Source of the DNA: Nocardia blacklockiae
GTDB lineage: Bacteria > Actinomycetota > Actinomycetes > Mycobacteriales > Mycobacteriaceae
Assembly (NCBI RefSeq): GCF_015477355.1
Contig: NZ_JADLRJ010000003.1
Location: forward strand, 662,928-726,927
Reading direction: 5' to 3'
DNA: 64,000 bases
Positions 17,291 to 28,468 of the stretch are shown one piece after another (the stretch's first letter is position 1; each line of letters starts with the position of its first letter). The position numbers were made by a program, and so were the translations under genes. The notes beneath the pieces were generated by a model. The model saw only the letters and a list, made by a program, of their open reading frames with translations, searched no databases and was not told where the DNA came from.

Positions 17291-17857
17291 ATGGTCCGCG
17301 TGACCAAACCGCTGCGCCGCGACGCGGCCCGCAACCGCGACCGCCTGCTGCGGGAGGCGGCCGGTGTGTTCACCGAACAGGGGCTCGCGGGCTCGCTCGA
17401 GGAGATCGCGCGGCGGGCCGGGGTCAGCATCGGCACCCTGTACAACCATTTCCCCAGCCGCGACGCCCTCATCGACGCGCTGCTGCCGCCGCGCCTGACC
17501 GCACTCGACGGCTTCGCCGAACAGGCTGCGGCCGAACCGGATCCGTGGCTGGCGTTCACCGGATTCGTGGAGAACATGCTCACGCAGCTGACCGCCGACC
17601 GCGGCCTGCTCGAGGCGTTCACCGGCGACCACCCCGCCGCGGCGGAACTGGCGCAGGCCTGCTCGCGCGGCATGGCGCATTTCTCGGCGGTGCTCGAGCG
17701 TGCCCGCCGGGCGGGGGTGATCCGCGCCGATGCCACCGATCAGGCTGTGGTGCATCTGGTCTGGGCGCTGTCGCTGCTCGGCGAGAACGCCGGCGCGGCG
17801 GCCTGGCGGGAGTCGCTGCCCTTCGTGCTCGACGGGTTGCGGGCCGTGCGGGAGTGA
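17291..17857 (+). CDS. TetR-family repressor
   Basis: This 188-aa protein has an N-terminal HTH (SLEEIARRAGVSIGTLYNHFPSRDALIDAL, about residues 33-62) followed by a helical ligand-binding domain. Its own start region carries one copy of a TTGAGG-N4-CCTCAA operator and the divergent SDR gene carries another, which indicates autoregulation and control of the SDR gene. The ligand is unknown. Confidence 0.92.
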   Translation: MVRVTKPLRRDAARNRDRLLREAAGVFTEQGLAGSLEEIARRAGVSIGTLYNHFPSRDALIDALLPPRLTALDGFAEQAAAEPDPWLAFTGFVENMLTQLTADRGLLEAFTGDHPAAAELAQACSRGMAHFSAVLERARRAGVIRADATDQAVVHLVWALSLLGENAGAAAWRESLPFVLDGLRAVRE

Positions 17858-17881
17858 CGCGGCCCGTTACGATGACGGCGG

Positions 17882-18670
17882 GTGTCCGACGGCGGAAGCG
17901 AGGAGCGGGTGCTGGGTGACGAGCCGGTGACCAGCGCCTACGCGCGCAATGCCGACTACTGGATCGACATCGTCCGCAATCGGCTCGACCCTTTTCAGAC
18001 CCGGCTCACCGACCCGGCGCTGCTCGAATCGCTCGGCGACTGCCGCGATCTGACGATTCTCGACGCCGGTTGCGGCGAAGGCTACCTGACGCGCGAACTG
18101 GTCCGCCGCGGCGCGGCACACGTGCACGGCGTCGACACCGGTGCGGAATTCATCGCCGCCGCGCGGGCACATCCCGAGCACCGGCCCGAGCGCGCGACCT
18201 TCCGGGAGGCCGATGTCGCGGCACTTCCGCTGCCGGACAACAGCATCGACGTGGTCGTCGCGAACCGCCTGCCGAACGGCATCGCCGAACCGCAGCGGCG
18301 ATTCGAGGAGTTCGCGCGGGTGCTGCGGCCGTCGGGTCGGCTCCTGCTGCTCGGGATGCACCCGTGCTTCTATGTCGCCCGCGCCGAACGACGTTCCGGC
18401 GGAAGCGGACTCGCCGCCGCCGACTATTTCGGCGGGCGCACGGTGGAACAGCGGTTCGACGTCGCGGGGAAGCAGTCGCCCGCCGCGTCGGTGCAGCGCC
18501 TCTACTCCCTCGAGGCGTACACCGGCATGATCACGGCGGCGGGCTTCGCGATCACGCGCCTGCTGGAACCGCACCCGACCGACGAGCAGCGCCGCCGCGA
18601 CGCGTGGTGGGACGAGAACTTCGCGCGGCCGCTGTTCCTGCTCCTGGAATGTGTCCCGTACCGGCGCTGA
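17882..18670 (+). CDS. SAM-dependent class I methyltransferase
   Basis: The 262-aa protein has the Rossmann-type methyltransferase motifs: LDAGCGEGYLTRELVRRGA (SAM-binding motif I, residues 60-78), VHGVDTGAEFI (acidic residue for the ribose), ADVAALPLPDNSIDVV and a post-motif VLRPSGRLLLLGMHP. The acceptor is not predictable. The GTG at 17882 is used; a second GTG at 17909 is possible. Confidence 0.88.
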   Translation: MSDGGSEERVLGDEPVTSAYARNADYWIDIVRNRLDPFQTRLTDPALLESLGDCRDLTILDAGCGEGYLTRELVRRGAAHVHGVDTGAEFIAAARAHPEHRPERATFREADVAALPLPDNSIDVVVANRLPNGIAEPQRRFEEFARVLRPSGRLLLLGMHPCFYVARAERRSGGSGLAAADYFGGRTVEQRFDVAGKQSPAASVQRLYSLEAYTGMITAAGFAITRLLEPHPTDEQRRRDAWWDENFARPLFLLLECVPYRR

Positions 18671-18716
18671 CGGTGTGCACCCGACGGCTCGGTCCCGAAC
18701 TCGATCGGAGTGAACG

Positions 18717-19418
18717 ATGCCGAGGCACAGAGCCTTTCGCCACCGGACGGTGTGGGCAGCGGGTTTCGCGACGGCGCTCGCGGCGGCGGTGCTCGTCGTC
18801 GTGCTGCCCCGGATCGGCGGGGACCGGCCGCCGTTCGAGCCCGCGTCCGTTCCGGGGAGTCAGGTGGTCTGGGTGACCGCGGCTCCGGGCGCCGATCGCG
18901 GGACGCTGGAACTGTGGCAGCGCGGCGATTCGAGTCGCTGGGAGCGCACGCTGTCGGTCCCGGCCTGGGTTGGGGCGCAGGGGATTTCGGTACAGGCCAG
19001 GGAAGGGGCCGCGTATACCCCGGAGGGGACTTTCACGCTCACCGAGGCCTTCGGTCGGCAGCCCGCGACGGCGAAACTGCCCTACCTACAGGTGGATTCG
19101 TCGAATACCTGGTGGTGGGTGTCGGACACGGCCAGTCCGCTGTACAACCGGAGTTTCCGATGCGCCGAGGCCGACTGCCCGTTCGACACCGCGGCGGCCG
19201 AGAACCTGGGACGGACCGTGCCGCAATACGATTACGCGCTGGTCATCGACTACAACCGGGCCCCCGTGGTGGCGGGGGCAGGGTCGGCGTTCTTCGTCCA
19301 CGTCGAGGCGGGGCGGGCGACCGCGGGCTGCGTCGCGATCGCCGCCGAGGCGATGCGCACCCTGCTCGACACCTTGCGGCCGTCGCGGCGGCCGGTCATC
19401 GGAATTCATTCCGCCTGA
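18717..19418 (+). CDS. YkuD-like L,D-transpeptidase-family secreted protein
   Basis: The 233-aa protein has an N-terminal export signal or membrane anchor (AAGFATALAAAVLVVVLP, residues 14-31). In its C-terminal half is the YkuD-type catalytic pattern: a serine/His segment SAFFVHV (His195), then ATAGCVAI with Cys205, and ending in PVIGIHSA. L,D-transpeptidases make 3-3 peptidoglycan cross-links or attach proteins to the wall. The spacing is short, so it belongs to the variant subgroup rather than the Ldt(Mt) type with Ig-like domains. It acts outside the membrane. Confidence 0.82.
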   Translation: MPRHRAFRHRTVWAAGFATALAAAVLVVVLPRIGGDRPPFEPASVPGSQVVWVTAAPGADRGTLELWQRGDSSRWERTLSVPAWVGAQGISVQAREGAAYTPEGTFTLTEAFGRQPATAKLPYLQVDSSNTWWWVSDTASPLYNRSFRCAEADCPFDTAAAENLGRTVPQYDYALVIDYNRAPVVAGAGSAFFVHVEAGRATAGCVAIAAEAMRTLLDTLRPSRRPVIGIHSA

Positions 19419-19435
19419 CCGGGTTCGGCGAATCT

Positions 19436-19741
19436 CTACCGGCTGCCGTACGGGCTGTGCGGTCGGTACACGCCGCCGGGGTACCCGTAGCGGTCCTGCA
19501 GGTAGGGCGTGCGCCGGCGGGTCTGGGAGTTGGTGCCGCCGGCGTCGCCGAAGCCGGTGCCGTTGGCGTCGCTGCCGTAGCTGTCGCGGGTGCCGCCGGT
19601 GCGGGTGCCCGAGTGGTTCTCGCTGTGACCCGAGGTCGAGCCGCCGGGCGCGGCGAAGGCCTGCGGCGCGACGGTGGCCGGGACGACCGCCAGAGCGCCG
19701 ACGATCAGGGAGGTGGCGATTACTCGATGTGCAGTGCTCAT
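19436..19741 (-). CDS. Small secreted Gly/Ser/Tyr-rich protein
   Basis: This 101-aa precursor has a clear Sec signal peptide (VIATSLIVGALAVVPATVAP, cleavage expected after AQAFA). The mature part of about 67 residues is rich in Gly, Ser, Thr, Arg and Tyr and has no predicted fold; it ends PYLQDRYGYPGGVYRPHSP. Function unknown; possibly a wall-associated or surface protein. The start chosen is the ATG at 19741, which puts the signal peptide at the N-terminus. Confidence 0.65.
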   Translation of the reverse strand: MSTAHRVIATSLIVGALAVVPATVAPQAFAAPGGSTSGHSENHSGTRTGGTRDSYGSDANGTGFGDAGGTNSQTRRRTPYLQDRYGYPGGVYRPHSPYGSR

Positions 19742-19799
19742 CGCTGTATGTCCTTCACATGTGCGGCGGGGCTCCGGCCGGGCGCCGTGTTGCACCTGA

Positions 19800-20157
19800 C
19801 TAACGTGCCGCTAAACGATGGTACATAGAATGCGGGCGAAAGCGCCAGTGTTATTCCCTGTGCTGGGATGAAGACGTCGGGAAGAGGGCCGGATCAGCAG
19901 CTATGTCGCGGCGCGGTCCGTCGAACTGCGTCAGATGTTGTGCCGCTGGATGGTGGCACGTTGCCGCGAAACCGTACCTGGTTCAGCGTCGATGTGGTGG
20001 CCGGGGTCGGGTGTGCCACCTGCGAGGTACGTCTAGCGCGAGTGTTTCCTGTGTGAGCGGGGCTCGCCCGCGAGCAGGAGCTATCGCCGCCGACGGGCGT
20101 TCGAGGGCCGTCCGAGCGCGTCCGGGAGCTGCCGGGACGCGAGTGCGATACCGGTTG
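19800..20157. other. Gene-free interval
   Basis: I see no convincing reading frame or RNA gene here. Short frames on both strands lack ribosome-binding sites and family similarity. The interval contains the promoter region for the secreted protein on the minus strand. Confidence 0.5.
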
Positions 20158-20355
20158 TCAATGGTCCTGCGGCAGAATGCGCAGTGCGGCAACAACTCCG
20201 GCGGTGATCGCGGCGGTGGCTATCGCGGTGGTCGCGGCGGAGCGGGTCATCACACCGATGCCGAGCAGGGCAATCACGCAGATCGTCGCAGCCAGAATCG
20301 CTGTTCCGCTGTTCACCCCCGCAATGCGCGAGAGTGAGTGCTTCGTGGCTGTCAT
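20158..20355 (-). CDS. Small two-helix membrane protein
   Basis: This 65-aa protein has two hydrophobic helices (GTAILAATICVIALLGIGVM and TTAIATAAITAGVVAALRIL) with a short basic start. No family recognised. Overlapping frames on the other strand encode Arg-rich peptides, so this strand is the better reading. The coding call is moderate. Confidence 0.45.
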   Translation of the reverse strand: MTATKHSLSRIAGVNSGTAILAATICVIALLGIGVMTRSAATTAIATAAITAGVVAALRILPQDH

Positions 20356-20666
20356 AGCGGGTGGGTACCCTCAATCGTGGTTATCGAAACGTTATATTGG
20401 CTGGCGCGCGGAGTCGGAATCGGATGATTTCCGGCGATCGCATCGAAACATTCTGCGCGGCAATGGCTTTCGGGTACGTCGCCGACGATCCGGCACCGAA
20501 TGGGTTGCGGCGGTAGGTGTTAAGGCCACGCGGCAGCGCCGCCCGCGCACCCGTTGTTTGTTGGCCGCACACACGGGTACACACCGACCTAGGCGGCGAT
20601 GTCGGGCCGGACCGCAGCGATATCCGGCATCGTCATCGGCTTCGAGGTGCGGGGAGAGAAGTTCGG
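20356..20666. other. Gene-free interval
   Basis: No gene, RNA or repeat was recognised. The right end holds GGGGAGAG, the probable ribosome-binding site of the next gene. Confidence 0.45.
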
Positions 20667-20969
20667 ATGGACGATCTGCAACGTAGGATTCTGACCACCG
20701 TCGAGCACGCGCGGCGCGGACTGGACGAAGCCGACGCGCGGCTGCTGGAACGCCGCGTCGTGGACCTGCGTGCCGAGATCGATGCCGCCGACTACGACCC
20801 CGCCGACCGTCTGCGGCTCATCGCCTGCTGTTCCGAGGCGCACGCCACCGCGCGCTGGGTCCTCGGCCGGCCCAGCACCACCCTGCCGCCGATGCGCGGC
20901 GCCTCCACCCGGCGTCGGCCGCGGCCGGTCCGGCCGGGCCGCGAGCAAGGCCTCCGGGTCGGCCCGTAA
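20667..20969 (+). CDS. Small hypothetical protein
   Basis: This 100-aa protein starts MDDLQRRILTTVEHARRGLDEADARLLERR, suggesting a helical N-terminal half. It contains a CCSEAHATARWVLG segment and has a basic, Pro/Arg-rich tail. GGGGAG lies about 10 bases before the ATG. No family is recognised. Confidence 0.5.
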   Translation: MDDLQRRILTTVEHARRGLDEADARLLERRVVDLRAEIDAADYDPADRLRLIACCSEAHATARWVLGRPSTTLPPMRGASTRRRPRPVRPGREQGLRVGP

Positions 20970-21053
20970 GACGCCGCTTCCCGCGGCGGGGTGAGTGGCC
21001 GCAATTCGCTCCGTAGCGCCCGACATGTCGGAGTCGTGTGGCACGATTTCACC

Positions 21054-21503
<450 letters not shown>

Positions 21504-21508
21504 TCGCC

Positions 21509-21919
21509 ATGGACATCACCATCAACCAGACCTACCTCCCCCAGGACGACCCGGAGGCCGCGCTCGCCTTCTACCGCGACGTGCTCGGTTTCGAACTCCG
21601 CAAGGACGTCGGCTACAACGGACTGCGCTGGCTCACCGTCGGACCCGCGGGCCAGCCCGACGTCTCGATCGTCCTGTACCCGCCGGGCGCCACCCCGGGC
21701 ATCACCGACGACGAGCGCCGCACCATCACCGAGATGATGGCCAAGGGCACCTACGCCAGCATCAACCTCGGCACCAAGGATCTCGACGGCACCTTCGAGC
21801 GCCTGCAGGCCGGCGACGCCGAGGTCATCCAGGAGCCGACCGATCAGCCGTACGGAGTCCGCGACTTCGCGGTCCGCGACCCCGCGGGAAATATGGTTCG
21901 CGTGCAGGAACTGCGCTGA
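21509..21919 (+). CDS. VOC-fold protein
   Basis: This 136-aa protein begins MDITINQTYLPQDDPEAALAFYRDVLGFELRK and ends DFAVRDPAGNMVRVQEL, the two halves of a vicinal-oxygen-chelate fold. It lies between an AraC regulator (5 bp upstream) and a UvrA-like ATPase (19 bp downstream). An antibiotic-binding or modifying role would fit the neighbourhood, but this is inference. Confidence 0.87.
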   Translation: MDITINQTYLPQDDPEAALAFYRDVLGFELRKDVGYNGLRWLTVGPAGQPDVSIVLYPPGATPGITDDERRTITEMMAKGTYASINLGTKDLDGTFERLQAGDAEVIQEPTDQPYGVRDFAVRDPAGNMVRVQELR

Positions 21920-21938
21920 GCGCGAAGAGGGAGAGACG

Positions 21939-24326
<2,388 letters not shown>

Positions 24327-24364
24327 GATCCACCTGTCGTAGTGGAATCGGCTTGCCGGTTCCG

Positions 24365-24742
24365 CTATGGCTCTAGGCGTTCCAGGAGCCAGCGTGGTCC
24401 CACGGTGTCGGCTCCGAGCGTGTGAACTCGTTCGCGGAGGCCGCGATCCGCTGTCACGACGGTGACCTGGCCCGCGTCTTCCGCTGCCGCCACCACGTCC
24501 ACGATCGCGTCGTCTCCCGATCCGTCCGCCAGCTCGATGCGCAGGGAATCGAAGCTGTCCTCCACCGCGACAGCCGCTTTCGCCGCACCTTCGAGCACGA
24601 CGACAACCTGCTCATCCCATTGCGCCGCGGCGAGCCGCACCAGTAACCGCCGCGCGGCCCCGGCCCGATCGCGCCACCACCCGTCGGGCCGGGAGCCGAC
24701 GACATTCGCCGCGTCCACCACGATCAGCCGACCTTCGTCCAT
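24365..24742 (-). CDS. NYN/PIN-like domain protein
   Basis: The 125-aa protein begins RLIVVDAANVVGSRPDGWWRDR, continues QVVVVLEGAA and SGDDAIVDVV, and ends VTVVTADRGLRERV. These acidic positions (D, N, D, D, D) fit the NYN/PIN nuclease fold, which acts on RNA in other members. It is a single-domain, probably cytosolic protein; whether it cleaves RNA is untested. It faces the UvrA-like gene tail to tail. Confidence 0.78.
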   Translation of the reverse strand: MDEGRLIVVDAANVVGSRPDGWWRDRAGAARRLLVRLAAAQWDEQVVVVLEGAAKAAVAVEDSFDSLRIELADGSGDDAIVDVVAAAEDAGQVTVVTADRGLRERVHTLGADTVGPRWLLERLEP

Positions 24743-24840
24743 GCCACCTCCTCGGGGGATTATCGTGCCGGGTGCCGTCAGACGGCGAGAGCCCAGGCTG
24801 GTTGCGGCGATCCCATGCCTGTCGCGGCATGAGGCGACGC

Positions 24841-25509
24841 CTATCGCGGCAGGAGACGACCCGTGAATCCGGCGTCGACCAGCCGCGCATACGCGGCGCG
24901 CACCTCACCCGGCACGTATTGCTCTATCGCCCAGCCCTTTTCGGCGTAAACCCACACCCGCTGCGTGTCACCGACGAGCATCGTGACGACGCGGTCGACA
25001 TCGCCGATACTCGCGATGTACTCATCGAGCCCCATCGGCAGCGACGAACACAGCACTTCCACACCGGGCCAACGCCGCCGCGCAATCGCGTAACTCCGCC
25101 GCTGCTGGTACGGCCGCGAAATCAACAGCACGGAACGAATCGACCCGAGCCTGCCTTCCCGCTCGAGCAGCCTCCGGGTGAAGTCGATATTCTCGCCCGT
25201 ATTCGTCGCCTCGGGCTCCACCAAAATCGCCGCGCCCGGCACCCCGAGCCCAACCGCATGCTCCCGATAGTGCACCGCTTCCCCCCGCGGAAACCGCTCC
25301 CGAGTAGTCGGCGCATTGGCCCCACTGAACACGATGAGCGGAAACAACCCCGCCCCGAACAACTCCGCGGCATGAGTAGCCACCCCCAGATCATGACTCC
25401 CCAGCCCCACCGCCACATCCACCGCCCGAACCTCATGCCCCATCCGGTTGTACTCCCACAGGACCTCGACATCGCCCCGAAGCCGATCGGGCAGCACAGG
25501 ATTCGGCAC
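24841..25509 (-). CDS. DUF218 (YdcF-like) cytosolic protein
   Basis: The 222-aa protein has the DUF218 pattern (VDVAVGLGSHDLGVATHAAELF, PLIVFSGANAPTTRE, EPEATNTGENIDFTRRLL, VLLISRPYQQRRSYA) without a membrane segment, unlike the one at 12193. YdcF-type proteins bind SAM or nucleotides. The GTG start at 25509 sets the N-terminus close to the domain. It has no close neighbour on its strand, so it is probably monocistronic. Confidence 0.85.
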   Translation of the reverse strand: MPNPVLPDRLRGDVEVLWEYNRMGHEVRAVDVAVGLGSHDLGVATHAAELFGAGLFPLIVFSGANAPTTRERFPRGEAVHYREHAVGLGVPGAAILVEPEATNTGENIDFTRRLLEREGRLGSIRSVLLISRPYQQRRSYAIARRRWPGVEVLCSSLPMGLDEYIASIGDVDRVVTMLVGDTQRVWVYAEKGWAIEQYVPGEVRAAYARLVDAGFTGRLLPR

Positions 25510-25639
25510 CGACGCATTCTCCCAGCCGCAGTACTCGAGGGCCCAATCGACACGGCGCGCCCACCTCGGACCGGAAACCGGCCGTTAAAGGTCGGCGGAA
25601 CCCAGTGTGCTCCAATGCGCTCGAGATGATCATGGTGGG

Positions 25640-26770
25640 ATGAGCAGCGAGCCCACACCGTCCCCGCCGCGCCGTATACCGCGCCGCGTGATTTCGCCAC
25701 GCAGGCCGCTGCCGAGGAGTCGCCGGGTCGCACGTGTGACCAGCCTCGAAATTCCCGAACCAAGTCGTCGCCGAAAAATCTTCCGGCGAATCAGGAATGT
25801 CGCGACGTGGAGCGGCTGGACCAAGTTGGCCGCGATCGCCGCGACAGTGGGCATCCTCGCCGGTTTGTACTTCAATAATCGCTCGTCGGAATTCAACACC
25901 CGAACCTTGGAGGCGAGTAGCAAACAGTATGCCGTCGGGGTGCAAACCGCGGTGACCGATCGCTATGCGAAAGCTGTCGAGGAGCTTGCCAGCGACAAGA
26001 CCGAGATACGCCTCGGTGGCATCTATCTCTTGGAGCGACTGGCCACGGATTCGCCGAGCGACCGAAGAACGATCTACGATTTGCTCAGTGCGTTCATCCG
26101 GAAGTCGGCGCCGAACACGAGTGCGTGCGAGCTCGCCGACGACCCGGACGGGACGATGCCGTCGATCGATGTCCAAGCCGCCCTCACGGTTCTCGGTCGC
26201 CGAGCCGCCGGCGGCGAGCAGGAGCTGAATCTCATGCGCACCTGCCTGCGGGGAGCGGATCTGACCCGTGCGGATCTACGGAATGTGAACTTCTCGCGGT
26301 CGAGTCTCGAAAGCGCGCAAATTGTTGAGGCCACCCTGTCCGGCTCCCTGTTCTACGTGGATTTCAGCGGCGCGAATCTGGCCGGAGCGAGATTCCAGGA
26401 CTTGACCGTGCAGCAGTCGAGGTTCGATGGAGCGGCTGCCCCGAGAATGCGCATGAACAATACGCAGATAGTATTGAGTTTGATGTGCAGAATGCAGCTC
26501 GACGGCGCAGACCTGGGGAATTCCGACATCCTGGACGTCGACCTGCGGGGAATACATATCGAAACGCAGGACAGTCCGTGGCCGGTCGCGAATTTCGCCG
26601 GAGCCCGATTCGGAAACATCGCGTACGACGACGAATCGAAGTGGCCCGCCGGGTTCGCGCCACCGCCGAACGACCCGACGTTGTCGGATCATCTGAAACT
26701 GAACGGCTTCCCCGCCGCACTGGTCGACTCGTGTGGAGTCTGCAACCAGGCCGACTGCCCGGCTTCCTGA
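25640..26770 (+). CDS. Membrane-anchored pentapeptide-repeat protein
   Basis: The 376-aa protein has a Pro/Arg-rich cytoplasmic start (about 55 residues), one membrane helix (LAAIAATVGILAGLYF), a helical segment and then pentapeptide repeats of the A-(D/N)-L-x-x type from about residue 200 (LRGADLTRADLRNVNFSRS, FSGANLAGARFQDL). It ends with a Cys-containing tail (CGVCNQADC). Pentapeptide repeats form a right-handed beta-helix used in protein binding. The arrangement TM helix + repeats is common in actinobacteria; partner unknown. Base composition is a little lower in GC than its neighbours. Confidence 0.82.
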   Translation: MSSEPTPSPPRRIPRRVISPRRPLPRSRRVARVTSLEIPEPSRRRKIFRRIRNVATWSGWTKLAAIAATVGILAGLYFNNRSSEFNTRTLEASSKQYAVGVQTAVTDRYAKAVEELASDKTEIRLGGIYLLERLATDSPSDRRTIYDLLSAFIRKSAPNTSACELADDPDGTMPSIDVQAALTVLGRRAAGGEQELNLMRTCLRGADLTRADLRNVNFSRSSLESAQIVEATLSGSLFYVDFSGANLAGARFQDLTVQQSRFDGAAAPRMRMNNTQIVLSLMCRMQLDGADLGNSDILDVDLRGIHIETQDSPWPVANFAGARFGNIAYDDESKWPAGFAPPPNDPTLSDHLKLNGFPAALVDSCGVCNQADCPAS

Positions 26771-26949
26771 CCGCAGCCCCTCCCGCCCCAAAATGCCAGT
26801 TTTCCGGCTCAGACGGTCGCTGTGCTGCTACCGCGGCACACGCCTCGAAACGAACTTTCGGTGGGACCGATGAGTTCGGTGGTCCGGTCTCGTCCCTACG
26901 GTGACCGGCTCGGGCGAGCAGGGTCGGGTCGATCGGAAGGGGCGACATC

Positions 26950-27735
26950 TTGGAGACCACATTGTCCGCGGACGGCACGCGGCTGGCTTATGACGTGCGC
27001 GGTGATGGGCCCGTACTCGTCTACGTCACCGGCGCGATCTGCTTCCGCCAATTTCGTCCCGTGCTGGCCGATGTCAAGGCGTTCGCCGCGGAGTTCACCG
27101 TCTACACCTACGATCGGCGCGGGCGCGGGGACAGCGGAGACACCCTGCCCTACAGCGTCGACCGCGAGATCGAGGACATCGAGGCGATCATCGACGCCGC
27201 CGGCGGCACAGCCCATATCTACGGCCATTCGTCCGGTGCGGTGCTCGCACTGGAGGCAGCCCTGCGGATACCGGACAAAATCGATCGAGTCGTCATCTAC
27301 GACGCCTCGTACGTGCACGCCGAACAGGAACGAGATTCCTACTCCGCGTTGTCCCGAAAGATCGGCCACCTGCTGGAGCGAGGCGAAAACGGCAGGGCGA
27401 TAAAGCAATTCCTCCGCGGCATCGGCATGCCGCGCCCCTTCGTCGAACTACTGCCCCTGATGCCCGGATGGAAAACCATGAAGGCACTCGCCCCCACCCT
27501 CATGTACGACATCGCCATGACCGAGAACCTTCCCCCACTCGACCGCCTCAGGGGAATCAAGCTCCCCGTACAGGTCACCGTCGGCCAGCGCAGCCCCTCC
27601 AGCCTGCTCGCCGTGGCCCGGGCGGTAGCCGAGGCAATACCGGGCGCGGAGTACCAAGTGCTCGACGGTCAGGACCACATGGTGAGCCCCAAGGCACTGC
27701 TCCCGATCCTGACCCACGCCCTACTGAAGAGTTGA
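26950..27735 (+). CDS. Alpha/beta-hydrolase
   Basis: The 261-aa protein shows the hydrolase order: an oxyanion-region VTGAICFRQFRPVLA, TYDRRGRGDSGDT, the nucleophile elbow YGHSSGAVLALEAA (Ser94), an acidic residue after VQVTVGQ, and the catalytic His in LDGQDHMVSP. The start is a TTG at 26950 with AAGGGG 10-15 bases upstream; no ATG or GTG in frame gives a better start. The substrate is unknown. It is the last gene before the proposed island boundary and is closed by a strong terminator. Confidence 0.88.
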   Translation: METTLSADGTRLAYDVRGDGPVLVYVTGAICFRQFRPVLADVKAFAAEFTVYTYDRRGRGDSGDTLPYSVDREIEDIEAIIDAAGGTAHIYGHSSGAVLALEAALRIPDKIDRVVIYDASYVHAEQERDSYSALSRKIGHLLERGENGRAIKQFLRGIGMPRPFVELLPLMPGWKTMKALAPTLMYDIAMTENLPPLDRLRGIKLPVQVTVGQRSPSSLLAVARAVAEAIPGAEYQVLDGQDHMVSPKALLPILTHALLKS

Positions 27736-27745
27736 GACGCAAAAC

Positions 27746-27780
27746 GACCCTCTACCCGTTGTGCTGGTAGAGGGTCTTTT
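27746..27780 (+). terminator. Strong hairpin terminator, functional in both directions
   Basis: A perfect 11-bp stem (27746-27756 with 27766-27776), 9-base loop and TTTT. It ends the hydrolase gene. Read on the minus strand it also has a T-rich tail (GTTTT) and directly follows the tRNA fragment, so it was probably the terminator of that tRNA. Confidence 0.85.
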
Positions 27781-27782
27781 AT

Positions 27783-27821
27783 GCTCCCCCATCTGGACTC
27801 GAACCAGAAACCTGCCGTTAA
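27783..27821 (-). tRNA. 3' fragment of a tRNA-Asn-like gene (attachment-site scar)
   Basis: On the minus strand the sequence shows TTAA (end of an anticodon loop), GGCAGG, a perfect 5-bp T-stem with loop TTCGAGT, and an acceptor strand with discriminator G. The 5' half is missing: no D-arm or acceptor 5' strand occurs upstream. The 3' part matches tRNA-Asn best; the anticodon itself is lost. This is what remains when an element integrates into a tRNA gene, and it marks the left edge of the accessory region. Confidence 0.7.
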
Positions 27822-28029
27822 GGGTTCGGGACTTTCCGGTGTTCATCCTTGATCACGTGTGGTACTACACGGCCGACTACCTGCGGCTATGTGTGAATGA
27901 CATGCATCTTGGGTCACGGAAGATCACGCACGATGCCCCGGAAAGTTTGGGGAAATCTTGGGTGGGGTTGAATTCGTTCACACCGTTGATGTACGTCGGA
28001 CGGGTAATTCCGTAACGGTGCCGGGGCGT

Positions 28030-28145
28030 GTCGCAGGTTGGTGCCCCCGGCGGGGCTCCATAAGGATGGGACCGGTGTCGACCAGCGGTTTTCGTGGGGG
28101 ACGTTGACGATCGAAGCGGGTTTCGGCTATTCCAGGTCGGGTTGA
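28030..28145 (+). repeat. Dispersed island repeat, copy A
   Basis: It starts with GTCGCAGGTTGGTGCCCCCG and continues into a 90-base stretch that matches 32,380-32,484 closely. Read in the phase KDGT-x-V-x-QRF-x-WGTLT, the two copies differ mainly by conservative changes, so this was once the end of a coding sequence. Confidence 0.65.
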
Positions 28146-28148
28146 TCG

Positions 28149-28364
28149 TTATGGATCGGTCGATGGTGGATCGTCGGTGGTTGAGGCTTGTTGATGGGCC
28201 TGCCATTGGGTGATTTCGAGTAAGGCGCTGGCTTGTTGGCGGGCGAGGCGTTCGCCGTCTTCGCTGTCGACGACGTGGATCTGGACGGTAGCGGTCGGTC
28301 TGGGGCGCGGCGTCGTAGGGGGCGGAGTGTGTGCAGGGTGGGGCTGCTCGGTCATAGCCGTCAT
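28149..28364 (-). CDS. Small hypothetical protein
   Basis: This 71-aa reading has a Pro/Thr-rich first half and a helical second half (VVDSEDGERLARQQASALLEITQ). No strong ribosome-binding site precedes the ATG at 28364. It lies 104 bp downstream of the 383-aa gene on the same strand. No family is recognised; the coding call is tentative. Confidence 0.35.
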   Translation of the reverse strand: MTAMTEQPHPAHTPPPTTPRPRPTATVQIHVVDSEDGERLARQQASALLEITQWQAHQQASTTDDPPSTDP

Positions 28365-28468
28365 TGTGCGTTGAGAGGTAGGGGCAGGCGGTTGCGGGGT
28401 GGCGGGCGAAGGGTTTGCGAGCTGTGGGTGGGAAGGGTTCGGTGAGGTGTCGCGAGTGGCGAAGTTCT

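Noticed and set aside
19868-20337. Plus-strand small frames in the interval after the secreted protein
   Set aside because: Arg/Gly/Cys-rich composition without ribosome-binding sites; the minus-strand two-helix reading at 20,158 is better.
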